From Littorina saxatilis (taxonomy: Eukaryota; Mollusca; Gastropoda; Littorinimorpha; Littorinidae): a stretch of DNA of 64,000 nt. Below, in pieces: positions 23,124 to 33,154 of this stretch. Where the stretch lies: contig NC_090255.1 in the NCBI RefSeq assembly GCF_037325665.1, forward strand, positions 19,285,606 to 19,349,605, given 5' to 3'. Under the pieces are notes generated by a model. It did no database searches. It saw only the letters and a list, made by a program, of their open reading frames with translations, and was not told the origin of the DNA. Both the position numbers and the translations under genes were made by a program. The stretch's first letter is position 1. Each line of letters starts with the position of its first letter.

Positions 23124-24136
23124 ACTCACAAACACACACAAACAGCCTGCACGCACAAACACATGCACTTTCTCTTTCTCTCTCAGTCTCTCGCTCTGTT
23201 TCTCTCTCAAACACACGCACACATATACACTATCTTTCATTGTCACACACACACACATACACACACGTACCCACACACACATACACACACGTACCCACAC
23301 ACACACATTCCCTCCACCCTCCCCACACACACAAAAGTACCTCATTACCACAAAAATCAACTTTTTTTCCCTTTTCCTCACACATGTATTGATTTTTTCT
23401 CCTTTCTCTCTTCCTTGAAGAATCTGTGGAACAGCCTGTACCTACGGGGTCAGGTCAACCCGGGGCCGCAGGACGAGGCTTGGACAGAGATCACAAAGAT
23501 TCGTCAATACGACAAAGAACTAACCTCTAAGGTCAACAAGCTGCGCAGGTAAATCACACACGTTAGGCTTGGTTTTGATGTGTTTCCAGTGTTGTTCCAA
23601 TAGACTCAGAGGACATTATAGGTCGGTTGGACCGGGATTGGAACTATGTATCGGTCTATGTATTTGTCTGTTTAGTCGGAATATTGATGATCAGACGATT
23701 AGACGACCTCCTGCATGTTGAAACTACATTGTTTAGTTCACGTTACATAATTGTTAATGTTTTTATTTGCAAACATAATCCTCTCAGACATGGTGAGTTA
23801 GGAAAGTTTCCATGGTGTTTGAGGACTACATGAAGTCTCAAGCAAAAGCTCAGAGACAGTGACTTTTGAAAGGATCTGGGTTGTCCACAACCTTATGACC
23901 TGGTAAGCACAATGAAGGTTAGAGAAATCTACTTGTTAAATTCTGCTTTCTGGTTATGCCTGTATTTAGCCACAAGAGTTTAGGGTTTATTTCGCGTTTA
24001 TTTAGCTGAAATCCTTTTCATTGCATGTCATTGCAGACAACTGGCGTCGCTGACACGAGAGGCAGTAACCGCAGGCGTCGTTCTTCCTTCTGCCATGGAC
24101 GGTGGGGGTGGAGGGGATGAATCCAAAACGCACTGA
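12128..24136 (+). CDS. MTMR9: Myotubularin-related protein 9, complete 14-exon coding region (566 aa)
   Basis: Coding exons: 12128-12274, 12775-12934, 13473-13624, 14851-14979, 15440-15596, 15921-16025, 18417-18542, 19590-19692, 20216-20354, 21228-21312, 22455-22524, 22895-22994, 23421-23548 and 24037-24136. They sum to 1701 nt with every phase matching and all introns GT-AG. The protein begins [10 protein letters not shown] and follows human MTMR9 throughout: PH-GRAM domain (exons 1-3), then the myotubularin phosphatase-like domain ([38 protein letters not shown]). In exon 8 the catalytic CX5R loop is replaced by HGAEGSDTT, so no nucleophilic Cys or Arg is present. This is the known pseudophosphatase state of MTMR9, which binds and boosts active MTMR6/7/8. 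A charged helical C-terminus ([13 protein letters not shown]) is probably coiled coil. A 5'UTR exon begins at 12097 after an AG acceptor, so a non-coding first exon lies upstream. Confidence 0.96.
12555..12605. repeat. Right-end fragment of pogo-like MITE
   Basis: GACTTGAAAGGGGGGTTCCACTGT is the right terminus of the MITE family. No left half is present. It lies in MTMR9 intron 1. Confidence 0.6.
12630..12757 (+). repeat. Dispersed repeat ending GACAGGC (copy 3)
   Basis: GTCGACTTCGCAAAGTC, CTCAGTGCTAAAGG, CCAGCTTCATGAAGTATA and a terminal CAGGACAGGCTT. It ends about 20 bp before the acceptor of MTMR9 exon 2 (exon starts at 12775). Confidence 0.65.
14030..14580. repeat. Perfect 19-bp minisatellite, 29 copies
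   Basis: 551 bp = 29 x 19. The unit is AGGACACTGTTTGTGGCCT with no variation seen. It lies in MTMR9 intron 3, about 270 bp before exon 4. The homogeneity suggests recent expansion. Confidence 0.97.
16089..16850. mobile_element. Pogo-like MITE hosting an A-type SINE
   Basis: The left part, GCAGTGGAACCCCCCTTTTT, runs to 16120. The right part resumes at about 16761 (ATATTCTGAGAAAATCCGGTC, then GGTTATGAACAGAAAATC). The right terminus is not clear. The SINE and its A-box array sit between copies of ACCTACAAAT. Confidence 0.75.
16121..16760 (+). mobile_element. A-type SINE with 12 tandem A-box units
   Basis: The full SINE begins at 16363. In front of it, eleven further 22-bp copies of its first bases (GGGCGGGGATGTAGCTCAG + TCA) run from 16121. 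The direct repeat AAACCTACAAAT is at 16109-16120 and again at 16759-16770, outside the array. The SINE body also carries an expanded poly-C run near 16504-16528, where other copies have five C. It lies in MTMR9 intron 6. Confidence 0.93.
17136..17517 (-). mobile_element. tRNA-headed SINE, subfamily B
   Basis: Minus orientation. Tail TTCTTCTTCTTCTGCGTTCG at the left, head at the right with CGTCGGCCTCC and B box GTTCGAATTCC. The target-site duplication ACTATCGGTATC is at 17124-17135 and 17518-17529. It lies in MTMR9 intron 6. Confidence 0.92.
17789..18370. mobile_element. Pogo-like MITE hosting a B-type SINE
   Basis: Left end TACAGTGGAACCCCCATATC and right end GGGGAGTTCTACTGTA. The interior resumes after the SINE with CCTCTGTAAATGTACCCC and GACCAGATTTTCTCAGA. 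The SINE is flanked by AAGACCATCCAATT at 17809-17822 and 18212-18225. Confidence 0.88.
17823..18211 (-). mobile_element. tRNA-headed SINE, subfamily B
   Basis: Same family as 17136-17517 and 11606-11986. The head reads on its own strand GGTGGTAAGACGTCGGCCTC and the body contains GGTCAACTTATGTGCAGACC. It has a perfect 14-bp target-site duplication. Confidence 0.93.
18690..18945. repeat. (TC)n-(AC)n compound microsatellite
   Basis: A long TC/CT tract passes into ACACAC/AGACAC. It lies in MTMR9 intron 7. Open frames across it are artefacts. Confidence 0.95.
18985..19045 (+). repeat. Short tandem triplication
   Basis: About two and a half copies of a 31-bp unit containing GTGTGGCAGGCTGGGCATCA, directly before the SINE at 19064. 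Confidence 0.7.
19064..19375 (+). mobile_element. tRNA-headed SINE, subfamily D
   Basis: Head GGATGGCCGAGTGGTAACGC with a degraded B box, body GTGGTGGGTTCAAGTACTAG and CACGTTAAAGATCCCACG, ending near ATCTCACACGGCATTAAGTC. A longer copy is at 53202-53668. It lies in MTMR9 intron 7. Confidence 0.85.
19385..19500. repeat. SINE fragment (CAGCTCGCTTTCCC type)
   Basis: TGGGTAGCACCGTATG...GGCAGCTCGCTTTCCCCGGGG...AATTTCCATGAGGGTAAC. Related text is at 11415-11490 and 14695-14810, in mixed orientations. Confidence 0.5.
19590..19692 (+). CDS. MTMR9: MTMR9 exon 8: degenerate phosphatase P-loop
   Basis: This exon encodes [18 protein letters not shown], the position of the CX5R phosphatase loop in active myotubularins. 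The Cys is replaced by His and the Arg by Thr. The same loss is seen in vertebrate MTMR9, so the substitution is ancient and the gene is not a local pseudogene. The exon enters in phase 1 and leaves in phase 2. Confidence 0.93.
20700..20762 (-). repeat. Isolated head of a B-type SINE
   Basis: GACCTCCCGATTAAGAGGCC and GACGTCTTGCCACCCCGCC match the tRNA-like head of the copy at 17823-18211, but no body follows. It lies in MTMR9 intron 9. Confidence 0.7.
21326..22075. repeat. Degenerate tandem array, unit about 130 to 150 bp, roughly six copies
   Basis: Each unit has CTTGTCCTTTTCTTCTTCTG, then CCATGCTAGACTTTCAAT, GCGAAGTC(C)GCTCTCCGCC and a CACTGGGCCACAT/GGCGTCTCA end. It fills most of MTMR9 intron 10. 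Confidence 0.8.
22690..22835. repeat. Degenerate pogo-like MITE right half
   Basis: AAATCTGGAAAACTTGAGTCTTAAAAC and a G-rich end with GGGGGGTTCCAGTAA. It lies in MTMR9 intron 11, just before exon 12. Confidence 0.5.
23000..23335. repeat. (CTGT)n, (CT)n and (CA)n microsatellites
   Basis: These simple repeats start about 10 bp after the donor of MTMR9 exon 12 and fill most of intron 12. Confidence 0.93.
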
Positions 24137-24278
24137 TCATCAAACGTTTCACAGACTCTGTTGATTCCCTGGCTCCAGACAGGTCTGGTTTTTACCACTA
24201 GACTACGTTTGCAAATAACTCTGTGAGGGTTTTTATGGTTGCGGAAGGTTTGCACTCCTTCAAAACAATGAGTCAAAT

Positions 24279-24459
24279 TACAGTGCAACCCCCCTTGTAA
24301 GACCTCTACAAATCTGAGAAAACCAGGTCTTAAAAAAGAAGGGAGTCTTGAAATGGGGGGTAGATTTACAGAGGTTACGAACAGAACATCTGAAAAATCA
24401 AGGCCTTGAAATGGGGGAAGTCTTAAATCGGGGGGTCTTAAAAGGGGGGTTCCACTGTA
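24279..24459. mobile_element. Pogo-like MITE, full copy
   Basis: TACAGTGCAACCCCCCTTG to GGGGGGTTCCACTGTA. The interior has ACAAATCTGAGAAAACCAGG and ACAGAGGTTACGAACAGAAC. It lies 140 bp after the MTMR9 stop codon, probably in the 3'UTR or just beyond. Confidence 0.9.
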
Positions 24460-24511
24460 CTGTGAAGCAAGCTCACCAAATTTCTCTGCTGCCATAATAG
24501 CTAGGAGTATG

Positions 24512-24658
24512 TAAGAAATGTTAAGTCCTTTGTACTGGAAACTTGCATTCTCCCAGTAAGGTCATATATTGTACTAGGTTGCAAGCCCCTGGAGCAATTT
24601 TTTGATTAGTGCTTTTGTGAACAAGAAACAATTAACAAGTGGCTCTATCCCATCCCCC
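24512..24658 (+). mobile_element. 5'-truncated retroposon of the 62306-62676 type
   Basis: AGTATGTAAGAAATGTTAAG through TAACAAGTGGCTCTATCCC matches 62451-62605 almost exactly. The first 145 bp and the AAAG tail are absent. Confidence 0.8.
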
Positions 24659-24707
24659 CCACCATGCTTGCTTCCTTCGCAATAGTATGACTAATTGGAA
24701 GGGGGAC

Positions 24708-25091
24708 GGGCGGGGATGTAGCTCAGTCGGTAGCGCGCTGGATTTGTATCCAGTTGGCCGCTGTCAGCGTGAGTTCGTCCCCACGTTCGGCGAGAGATTT
24801 ATTTCTCAGAGTCAACTTTGTGTGCAGACTCTCCTCGGTGTCCGAACACCCCCGTGTGTACACGCAAGCACAAGACCAAGTGCGCACGAAAAAGAACCTG
24901 TAATCCATATCAGAGTTCGGTGGGTTATAGAAACACGAAAATACCCAGCATGCTTCCTCTGAAAACGGCATATGGCTGCCTAAATGGCGGGGTAAAAAAC
25001 GGTCATACACGTAAAATTCCACTCGTGCAAAAAACACGAGTGTACGTGGGAGTTTCAGCCCACGAACGCAGAAGAAGAAGAAGAAGTAGAA
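24708..25091 (+). mobile_element. tRNA-Thr-headed SINE, subfamily A
   Basis: Head at the left (GGATGTAGCTCAGTCGGTAG), tail AACGCAGAAGAAGAAGAAG at the right. The target-site duplication GGAAGGGGGAC is at 24697-24707 and 25092-25102. Confidence 0.94.
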
Positions 25092-25194
25092 GGAAGGGGG
25101 ACAACTCTTCCACAAACCATTAAAACCACAAGTTATTTCAGTTCAAGGTCTTGTCCAAGTGGTTGTCATGTGACATACCATGGTCAAGTATTGT

Positions 25195-25290
25195 CAAAGT
25201 CAAGTCAAGTCAAGTCAAGTATTTTATTGTTTTGGGCCCAGAGGGCTTTGAAACAAAAATATAACTTTAACAAAAAAAAAGGTAACAAAT
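25195..25290. repeat. (AAGTC)n run with probable LINE 3' end
   Basis: Four to five AAGTC units, then ATTTTATTGTTTTGGGCCC. The arrangement resembles a LINE 3' terminus with a simple tail in minus orientation. No ORF supports it. Confidence 0.35.
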
Positions 25291-25784
25291 CAGACAGTTA
25301 ATGCTCAAAGAATGCTCATACAACTGAGTGGTATTGTTTGTTGCAGTATCAGTTTCAGACACTTTTTTTCTTCCTCGGACGTACCCACCTGTGTGCTATT
25401 GTAAGGCTTTACGATAATGACTCCCATTCAAACATGCTGTCCGTGCAGTTCAGCAAAACCTTACTTTAAAACTTTAAACGTGAGAAAAGGAGACTTAAAA
25501 CAAAAACATACTGTCATGAAAAATAAGGTTAATCTGACTTCACGACTATAGTGTAAATAAATGCGTTGAAATCCTTTCTGAATTTGTTTTTATATACATT
25601 CCATTTACAATTCATTTTATCTTTGACTCTTTTCCAAAAAGACAATATTTTCTCCGGGAAAAAAAGTCAATAGAATCAATTTTTTGTTACAATACAAAAT
25701 TTAAGTTGAAATCCTTGTGAAAGGAACATTTTGCACTGTTCATCACACCGAGTTGTAAATTCAGAATGATCGACGTAGCTCTAC

Positions 25785-26013
25785 AGCTACATTTATACAT
25801 CTGTTTTAAGACCTCATAAATTTATCTGAGAACTTTAGGTTTCAAATAGAGGTAAATTGAATGACAATATAAAAAAAAAACATTTGAGAAAATGAGGTCT
25901 TATAAATAGAGAAAGTCTTCAAATGGAGGTATATTTGCAGGTGACACTATCAAGATAATGCCTTAGAAAATGTGGTCTTATAGTCGAGGGAGTCTTAACA
26001 GATAGGTTCCACT
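25785..26013. repeat. Degenerate pogo-like MITE
   Basis: TTTTAAGACCTCATAAATTT at the left and GGTCTTATAG...TAGGTTCCACTGTC at the right. The interior contains GAGAAAATGAGGTCTTATAA. Confidence 0.6.
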
Positions 26014-26333
26014 GTCTCACCCAAAACAGGTGTCTTTGTTTGCACAGATTATGCTGGTTGAATATTTCATGACATGAAGCTTGATTCCACAATGAAACTT
26101 TTGCATGTCTGTGCAGAAAACTACAGATGTTTGGGAGTTATGCATGTTAAAAGTCATTGAGCTTTGCTGTGATAGTTTGGACTTTTTTTTTATATGGGCC
26201 AAACGTTATGAACATAATTTGTAAATAGCAGGTCCTTCATAGTTATTTGTCTTCATGGGTAGAATAAGTTGTCAATGTTACTCCGTATTTAGTTGTGTCA
26301 AAGATCAAATGTGCTCTTGTCCAGTTTACTTAA

Positions 26334-26639
26334 CCTTCGCCGGTGGTCATGGGTCCGTGTGGACCCAGAAGGGTGTTTAATTGCAAATATCTCTTAAACT
26401 AGTTAGAAGTTTTTAATGAGCTTTTAAGAATGCATCAGGCACCTAAAAAGCTCTTATGTCCTAAAATTTCAGCGATAAGTAATAAAAAAAAACAAAGGTC
26501 AAATTTAGACTACAAACATCGTGGGGCCGTGCGGACCCATGTTTCTCAAAGAAGGAAAAGCGTGCATCTTTGAGAAGCATGGGTCTGCACGGCCCCACGA
26601 TGTCTTCCGTGTGTAGTCGATAACCCGAACTGGCGAAGG
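26334..26639. mobile_element. TTAA-flanked (piggyBac-like) MITE with a long hairpin
   Basis: Flanked by TTAA at 26330-26333 and 26640-26643. Termini CCTTCGCCGG and CTGGCGAAGG are inverted. Inside, 26517-26602 folds into arms of about 36 bp (CATCGTGGGGCCGTGC... against ...GCACGGCCCCACGATG) around a short loop. A second GGTCCGTGTGGACCC palindrome is near the left end. Confidence 0.85.
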
Positions 26640-27837
26640 TTAAAAGTGTATAAGTGTTCAGTTTTGGAGTATGCTTAAAACAGAGCTGGTCATTTGCAAA
26701 GATATCTGAATTAATGTCCTGTGTGTTTCCTCTCTGCAATTTCTGATTGTAAATATTGATTTCTGTAATACAAAGATCAAAATAGTAGAGAAATCTATAA
26801 ACATGATAGCAGCAAATGGTTAACAGGTGAACATTCCATATTTTAAAATTGACATTTATTTTAAGAGGACAGAAACAAATGACCCCGATGCTTCCTAGAG
26901 CGTCCAATATCCTTCGCTAGAGAACCTGCATGCAGATCCAAGAACGCACAGACAGTGCCTACTACACACCATGCTATCTCACTTCTATTTTGATTTCATA
27001 AAGTATTTGCAATGCAATATGAAGCATATCTGTTTGCGTTTCTGCCCGCTTCCTACGAGGTTCGAGAGTGTAGTTTCAGCAAGCTTGCTGTGGTTACTTT
27101 GCTATAATTCTTTAAATTTTGAAATTGACGGAGTTACTTCCCATGTCATGGGAACAGCGTCATTCTGTGGGGGAGGAGGCACAGGGTTAACGACTGTTTC
27201 TTGAAGTTTACTGGTTCACATTCCCTCAATCATCCATGTGTTGCCATGCTCCACATCTTTTTTCTGTGAACCAAAGATGTTATTTCTACAGTTTTGTCAG
27301 CACTTTCTTGTTGGCCATTTTAAGCTCAAAGATCCTGGATTAACGGAGCCACAATGCCCAATATTGTTTTGTGAATTGGTTTTATTAGTTTTATTTGTGT
27401 TGTGTGTGTGTTTTGTTGTTTCTGTGTGTTTTTTATGAGATGTGTGTATGTGAACAGGACATATAGATCGACATGTGTTTTTTTGATTATTTTTTAATTT
27501 GATGCGTATGAATTCTTCCATTGTATGAACACTTGAAGATGAATCCAAAGTTGGGCTGTTTCAGCTTAACACTGCAGGTCTGTTTGGTCTTTCGAGTAAA
27601 TGTATTGAGCTGACGCTGACTGAGTTTGTGCCATGTTTTCTCAACAGATGAATAAAAACAACTTTTTCAATTACGGTAAATAAATCAAGATTTAGTTATT
27701 ATTAATGACCGTTTTTGTGTGTGATACTACAAGAGCATAGTGTCTTAAATTCAGTCATTCCATTAAACTGCTCTGCATAGACAAAGGGACTCCTGGAGTT
27801 GTCCCTTCATGGGAGGTGCCCTCTCATCAGAGGGGCC

Positions 27838-28210
27838 AGGGGCGGGGATGTAGCTCAGTCGGTAGCGCGCTGGATTTGTATCCAGTTGGCCGCTGTCAGC
27901 GTGAGTTCGTCCCCACGTTCGGCGAGAGATTTATTTCTCAGAGTCAACTTTGTGTGCAGACTCTCCTCGGTGTCCGAACACCCCCGTGTGTACACGCAAG
28001 CACAAGACCAAGTGCGCACGAAAAAGATCCTGTAATCCATGTCAGAGTTCGGTGGGTTATAGAAACACGAAAATACCCAGCATGCTTCCTCTGAAAAACG
28101 ACGTATGGCTGCCTAAATGGCGGGGTAAAAAACGGCCATACACGTAAAATTCCCCTCATGCAAAAAACACGAGTTTACGTGGGAGTTTCAGCCCACGAAC
28201 GCAGAAGAAG
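27838..28210 (+). mobile_element. tRNA-Thr-headed SINE, subfamily A
   Basis: Full copy with head at the left and tail GAACGCAGAAGAAG. The target-site duplication ATCAGAGGGGCC is at 27826-27837 and 28211-28222. Confidence 0.94.
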
Positions 28211-28584
28211 ATCAGAGGGGCCTCGCATCGCAGGTACCACTGTAGTTTCCAAACACAAGCCAAAGATAGGGTGAGACTACTTGTTTTCAGAACAAATTAT
28301 CCTGAAGGGTTTTAATAGTATGTCCTTTTCAGCCTTTGAGCAAAGAAGCTGCTGTAGTTCAGAAATAATCATACTCTCACGTTTTCCAAACTCAGGTGTT
28401 GATGTAGTAAGACTAATTTATTACTTGGTTTTATGAAACCAAAAGTGCATTTTTGAAAAGTTTGGTTAAATTCAGATAAGATAATGCATAATCTTCAAAA
28501 ATGTAAAACAAAATTGGTATGGTTATGTAACAATGAAGTTTCAAGAACAAATCTCAGATTTTTGGGTTGTACAATGTACAACAT

Positions 28585-28627
28585 TCTAAAGGAAGGGGAA
28601 GGGGGGGTGGGGGGGGGGGTGGGGTAT
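28585..28627 (+). repeat. Poly-G tract
   Basis: GGAAGGGGAAGGGGGGG, then TGGGGGGGGGG and TGGGG. It could form a G-quadruplex on this strand. Confidence 0.7.
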
Positions 28628-28779
28628 GTTTCATATAGAATATTGAGTGGATATTATCCCAGGCCATTGCTATTAACAAAGAGTGCAATAACGAGATGTC
28701 AAAGAGGGTGCTTCATTGTATGTACTTGCATCTAGACTGTCAGCTTTGGAATTGAGTAAAGCATCTTTTATTGAAGCTA

Positions 28780-29015
28780 ATGTGTGTGTGTGGTATATAA
28801 TGGTTTTGTGTGTGGTGTGATATTGAGCAACCACGTTTGCTGGTTCATGTCAGTCATGTCAAGTGAGGGTATGCGCATGCGCATTTGTGTGTGTGTGTGT
28901 GTGTTAGTGTGTGTGTGTGATATTTAGCAACCGCATTTGACGTTTCAGCTGAGGGGGTCAACATCATGTCAAGTTAGGGTACTCAAAGGCATTTGTGTGT
29001 GTGTGTGTGTGGTGA
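28780..29015. repeat. (TG)n microsatellites in three related blocks
   Basis: Three blocks each contain a TG run followed by (A)TTGAGCAACC or ATTTAGCAACCGC and a GTTTCAG(C/T)TGAG or GTTCATGTCAG phrase. The unit is therefore a diverged tandem repeat of about 100 to 110 bp. Confidence 0.65.
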
Positions 29016-29702
29016 TATTGAACAATCATGTTTGCCGTTTCAGTTGAGCTGTTCAAAGTCATTGAAAGGCTAGTCTATTACTTGAAAATATGTTTAACTG
29101 AACAATATTAAACACACACACACACACATACAAACAAACAAAACGAACACAATTTTTTGTGTGTTTACTGAAAACTTGTTAACACTTCAGAGTATCACGC
29201 ATATTATAATGTTCAAACCTTCAAAAAGTAAGGTAAAATTGGTCTCCCTGTCATGGAAACTATCACAGAATCTGAACATGGACACATGCAGAAGTTAATT
29301 TACGTACTTCTCAAAAATGAAGCAATATCATAGCTCCAGCTACAAAGCCTAAAACTCTGTAGCCAAAGGTTCATTTAAGGTACATGCACCTGCAAATATG
29401 GTTAAAAATGAGGACAATATTTGAAAAGTGTACATGCATAAATAACTTTCAGCAGTTTTCACAGCTACAGTCCTGTTGAAGAATTCACATTAGCACCATA
29501 CAAGATTCATCTGATTTTGTTTACTTCGGATTAGCACAATATATTACCGGCTGAATGCTTAATGCTGAGCAATTGATATTTTCCACTCTGACTAAATTAA
29601 TTCTTTGTGCTTGTACCCAATATACAAAAAGCGACTAACATGTAGATTTTTGATTAAAAAGTGCCTTGTAAAGCAAAGCCCCTTTTGGCCTCCAAAATAC
29701 AG

Positions 29703-29877
29703 TACAGTTGAACCACCCCTGTCAGACTTACACAATGAGGGAAAATAAGGTATTACAAAGGAGGGAGTCCTAAAATGGAGGTAAATTTGCAGAGGTTATG
29801 AAGAGAACATCTGAAAAATCAAGGTCTTAAAAAAGGGGGAAGTCTTAAAAGGGTCTTAAAAGGGGGGTTCCACTGTA
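29703..29877. mobile_element. Pogo-like MITE
   Basis: TACAGTTGAACCACCCCTG to GGGGGGTTCCACTGTA. The interior has TGCAGAGGTTATGAAGAGAAC. Confidence 0.85.
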
Positions 29878-29939
29878 GGTAGTTGGCACTTGCTCATGCA
29901 GACATTTGCACAACACCTGCAGGATATTTTGCTGACACT

Positions 29940-30470
29940 TTTTGAGTCACTTGAGAAAAAGTGACTCTATGTAATCGGTCAGTGTTAGTCTGTCCGGCCG
30001 GCCGGCCGGCCGTAGACACCACCTTAACGTTGGACTTTTCTCGGAAACTATCAAAGCGATCGGGCTCATATTTTGTTTAGTCGTGACCTCCAATGACCTC
30101 TACACTTTAACGATGGTTTCGTTGACCTTTGACCTTTTTCAAGGTCACAGGTCAGCGTCAAAGGAAAAATTAGACATTTTATATCTTTGACAAAGTTCAT
30201 CGGATGTGATTGAAACTTTGTAGGATTATTCTTTACATCAAAGTATTTACATCTGTAGCCTTTTACGAACGTTATCAGAAAAACAAGGGAGATAACTAGC
30301 CTTTTCTGTTCGGCAACACACAACTTAACGTTGGGCTTTTCTCGGAAACTATAAAAGTGACCGGGCTCAAATTTTATGTGAACGTGACTCATTGTGTTGT
30401 GAATAGCAATTTCTTCCTGTCCATCTGATGCCTCATATAATATTCAGAACTGCGAAAGTGACTCGATCGA
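29940..30470 (+). repeat. 0.5-kb repeat with terminal hairpin and CCGG tract
   Basis: Starts with a hairpin (GAGTCACTT...AAGTGACTC), then a run of CCGGCCGGCCGG at about 29995-30012, then DR1-like TGACCTTTGACCT at 30123-30135. It ends GTGACTCGATCGAGCGTTTG. A longer inverted copy is at 39163-39890. Confidence 0.8.
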
Positions 30471-30535
30471 GCGTTTGCTCTTCTTGTTCTCTCTTTGTTT
30501 CACGGATATTCAGGTCAAAGACACGCAGTTACGTA

Positions 30536-31235
30536 GAGGTTACATGCCGAGTCTCGGTGATTATTGAAAATAATGGTCGAAGTTTGCGGATCATGAAAAA
30601 TGCGAGCTTCAGCGAGCTTTTTCATGACCGCGAACTGAGACCATTTTTTTTTATAATCACTGAGACGAGGTGTGTAACCTCTTTATTCCTCCTTTCTTCA
30701 GTTATTCAAAGAAAAGAGGAGTTTTTGTGCGAAAGTTTGATCGAATTTTATTCACTCAACCAGTCAACCCGCGCAAGGCGATCGATCAATGCGCGGTTGT
30801 ATAGTTCCGTGCAAATCATTCCATTCTGTTAACACTTCTTGTCAGTTTCCCTGTTTTGGACCAAAATCAAGTACACAGATAATGAGATGTAGAGGTTACA
30901 CGCCGAGTCTCAGTGATTATCAAAAATAATGGTCGAAGTTAGCGGATCATGAAAAATGCGAGCTTTAGCGAGCTTTTTCATGACCGCGAACTGAGACCAT
31001 TATTTTTGATAATCACTGAGACGAGGTGTGTAACCTCTTTATTCCTCCTTTCTTCAGTTATTCAAAGAAAAGAGGAGTTTTTTTGCGAAAGTTTGATCGA
31101 ATCCTATTCTCTCAACCAGTCAACCTGCGCAGGCGATCGATTAATGCGCGGTTGTATAGTTCCGTGCAAATCATTCCATTCTGTTAACACTTCTTGTCAG
31201 TTTTCCTATTTTGGGCTAAAATCAAGTACACAGAT
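30536..31235. repeat. Two tandem 357-bp units, each with a 146-bp hairpin
   Basis: The hairpins are 30536-30681 and 30892-31037. Each begins GAGGTTACA and ends TGTGTAACCTC, with arms of about 70 bp that include GTGATTAT and CATGAAAAA pairing. After each hairpin comes the same 200-bp sequence (TTTATTCCTCCTTTCTTCAG to AAATCAAGTACACAGAT). Confidence 0.88.
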
Positions 31236-32629
31236 ATGCTGTTATTCTGCCGTGGCGGCAAAGGCAGATATTGTGTGTTCTGTATATGTTTTAGTATCGC
31301 TTAGGATAATGTTTTTTCGTCAAATGGGACTAGCAGACGAACTTTTGCACCCGTGTTCCAACGTTAAAAACTGTATGAAGTTCAGTTTTCTGGGGAAAAT
31401 AGTGTATGAAACCCCTTTATGTTGTTTAAATTGATGAGATGTGTGCATTTGGTTGCGTGTGATCTGTTTATTAAATGAAATATTGTTGAAAACTGACCGT
31501 CGGATTGCAGTCTGTTGTCGAAGGAACTGAGTGAAAAGAAGGGGAACTACTCTTGTCGCTAGACAAAGTATGAGTTACTTGCCTTGGGAAATTGCTTGTG
31601 ATGAACGGCTTGACGGCACGGCAGATGAGATTCAGAAAACAACCGAACTCATGGATTTTATATGGAGATTCATGTGTTCAGGCCTGTAGTTGTTCATTTA
31701 AATGCGGTATGTTTGTATTGTTTGCTCCAGAGATGTATACTTCGTACATTAGAGCGTTCGGAACTTTTCAGTCGTAAAAAGTAGTACCGAAACAGAACAA
31801 CCTCTCAACCCATTGCACTATCGAGGATTCAGGCTGTTGCTGGGTCGTTATTTGTTTGGTTGCTGGGTCATTATCGAAAAATAACTACCCCTACAAGTTT
31901 ACAGAGGCAAAGAAGCAGAGGGGGGAATAAATGTTGTTATTCTGCTGTGGCGGTAAAGGCAGATATTGTGTGTTCTGTTCATGTTTTGGTATCGCTTAGG
32001 ATAATGTTCTTTCGTCAAATGGGACTAGCAGACGAACTTTTGCACCCGTGTTCCAACGCTAAAAACTGTATGAAGTTCAGTTTTCTGGGGAAAATAGTGT
32101 ATGAAACCGCTTTATGTTCTTTAAATTGATTAGATGTATGCATTTGGTTGCGTGTGATCTGATTATAAAATGAAATATTGTTGAAAACTGACCGTCGGGT
32201 TGCAATCTGTTGTCGAAGAAACGGAGTGAAAAGAAATTTGAAAGGGGAACTACTCTTGTCGGTAGACAATATGAGAGTTACTTGCCTTGGGAATTTGCTT
32301 GTGTTGAACGTTTGTGCACGGCAGATCTAGATTCAGAAAACAACCAAACTCATGGATTTTATATGGAGATTCATGTGTTCAAGCCTGTAGTTGTTAATTT
32401 AAATGCGGTATGTTTGTATTGTTTGCTCCAGAGATGTATACTTCGTACATTAGAGCGTTCGGAACTTTTTAGTCGCAAAAGTAGTTCAGACACAGAACAG
32501 CTTCTCAACCCATTGCGCTATCGAGGATTCAGGCTGTTGCTGGCTCGTTATTTGTTTGGTTGCTGGGTGTTTATCGAAAAATAACTAGCTCTACAAGTTT
32601 ACAGAGGTAAAGAAGCAGAGGGGGGAATA
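31236..32629. repeat. Two tandem copies of a unit of about 695 bp
   Basis: Copies at about 31236-31929 and 31930-32629. Each starts TGTTATTCTGC(C/T)GTGGCGG and ends AGCAGAGGGGGGAATAAAT. They differ by scattered substitutions and small indels. No conserved coding frame was found. Confidence 0.88.
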
Positions 32630-33154
32630 AATTTCATTCAAACGCTGCCTTCAAGTTTTATATGTACCATTCAGCACACTCATTTTACACAAATACACAC
32701 ACACACACACCACACAAACATCCAGACACAAAACCATTACATACAGTAACAGTGTCTTCTAAATTTTAAATAATTGCAGCTTCTAGCTGACATTATGTTG
32801 GTATCGCTGTGAAGTTTGCTCAGTAGCTACACAAATAACATGGAATTTAAGTAATGTTTTTTTCAGTACATGCACATCTTTGAAATGTCTTGTAAACCTT
32901 GTACACTTTACTTCTCATTGGTTACTGCACAACCAACACAGCATATGAAGTCAATGAATGACTGAATATAAGAATAAATAAATTTAAAATTTTTTTTTTT
33001 ACTGATTCGCATGTGTTAGTACCAAGATTATTGCTCTCAAAAGTTCAAAAAAAAAAAAATTCAAAAAATAATTCCTTCCATTTCTCAAGCCAGTACAAAA
33101 AAACAAGAACAAAACAACAATCACAATATGACCCACATATACTTCTCCAAGTCT

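Larger units (their letters stand above)
24137..33154. other. Convergent intergenic region MTMR9 to KLHDC9-like
   Basis: No coding exon was recognised. The open frames here fall in SINEs, MITEs or other repeats. It contains the 3' flanks of both genes, five MITE-type elements, two A-type SINEs, a 0.5-kb repeat with a terminal hairpin and a 2.1-kb tandemly duplicated block. The stretches at 28.2-28.5 and 29.1-29.7 kb look unique, with nothing to name. Confidence 0.7.

Noticed and set aside
24028-24495. 155-codon minus-strand frame beside the MTMR9 stop
   Set aside because: It overlaps the last MTMR9 exon in antisense and then a MITE. No domain is recognisable.
30066-30392. Open frame of 108 codons, nearly repeated at 39369-39752
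   Set aside because: Both frames lie in copies of the same hairpin-ended repeat in opposite orientation. Their similarity follows from recent copying, and the product resembles no protein I know.
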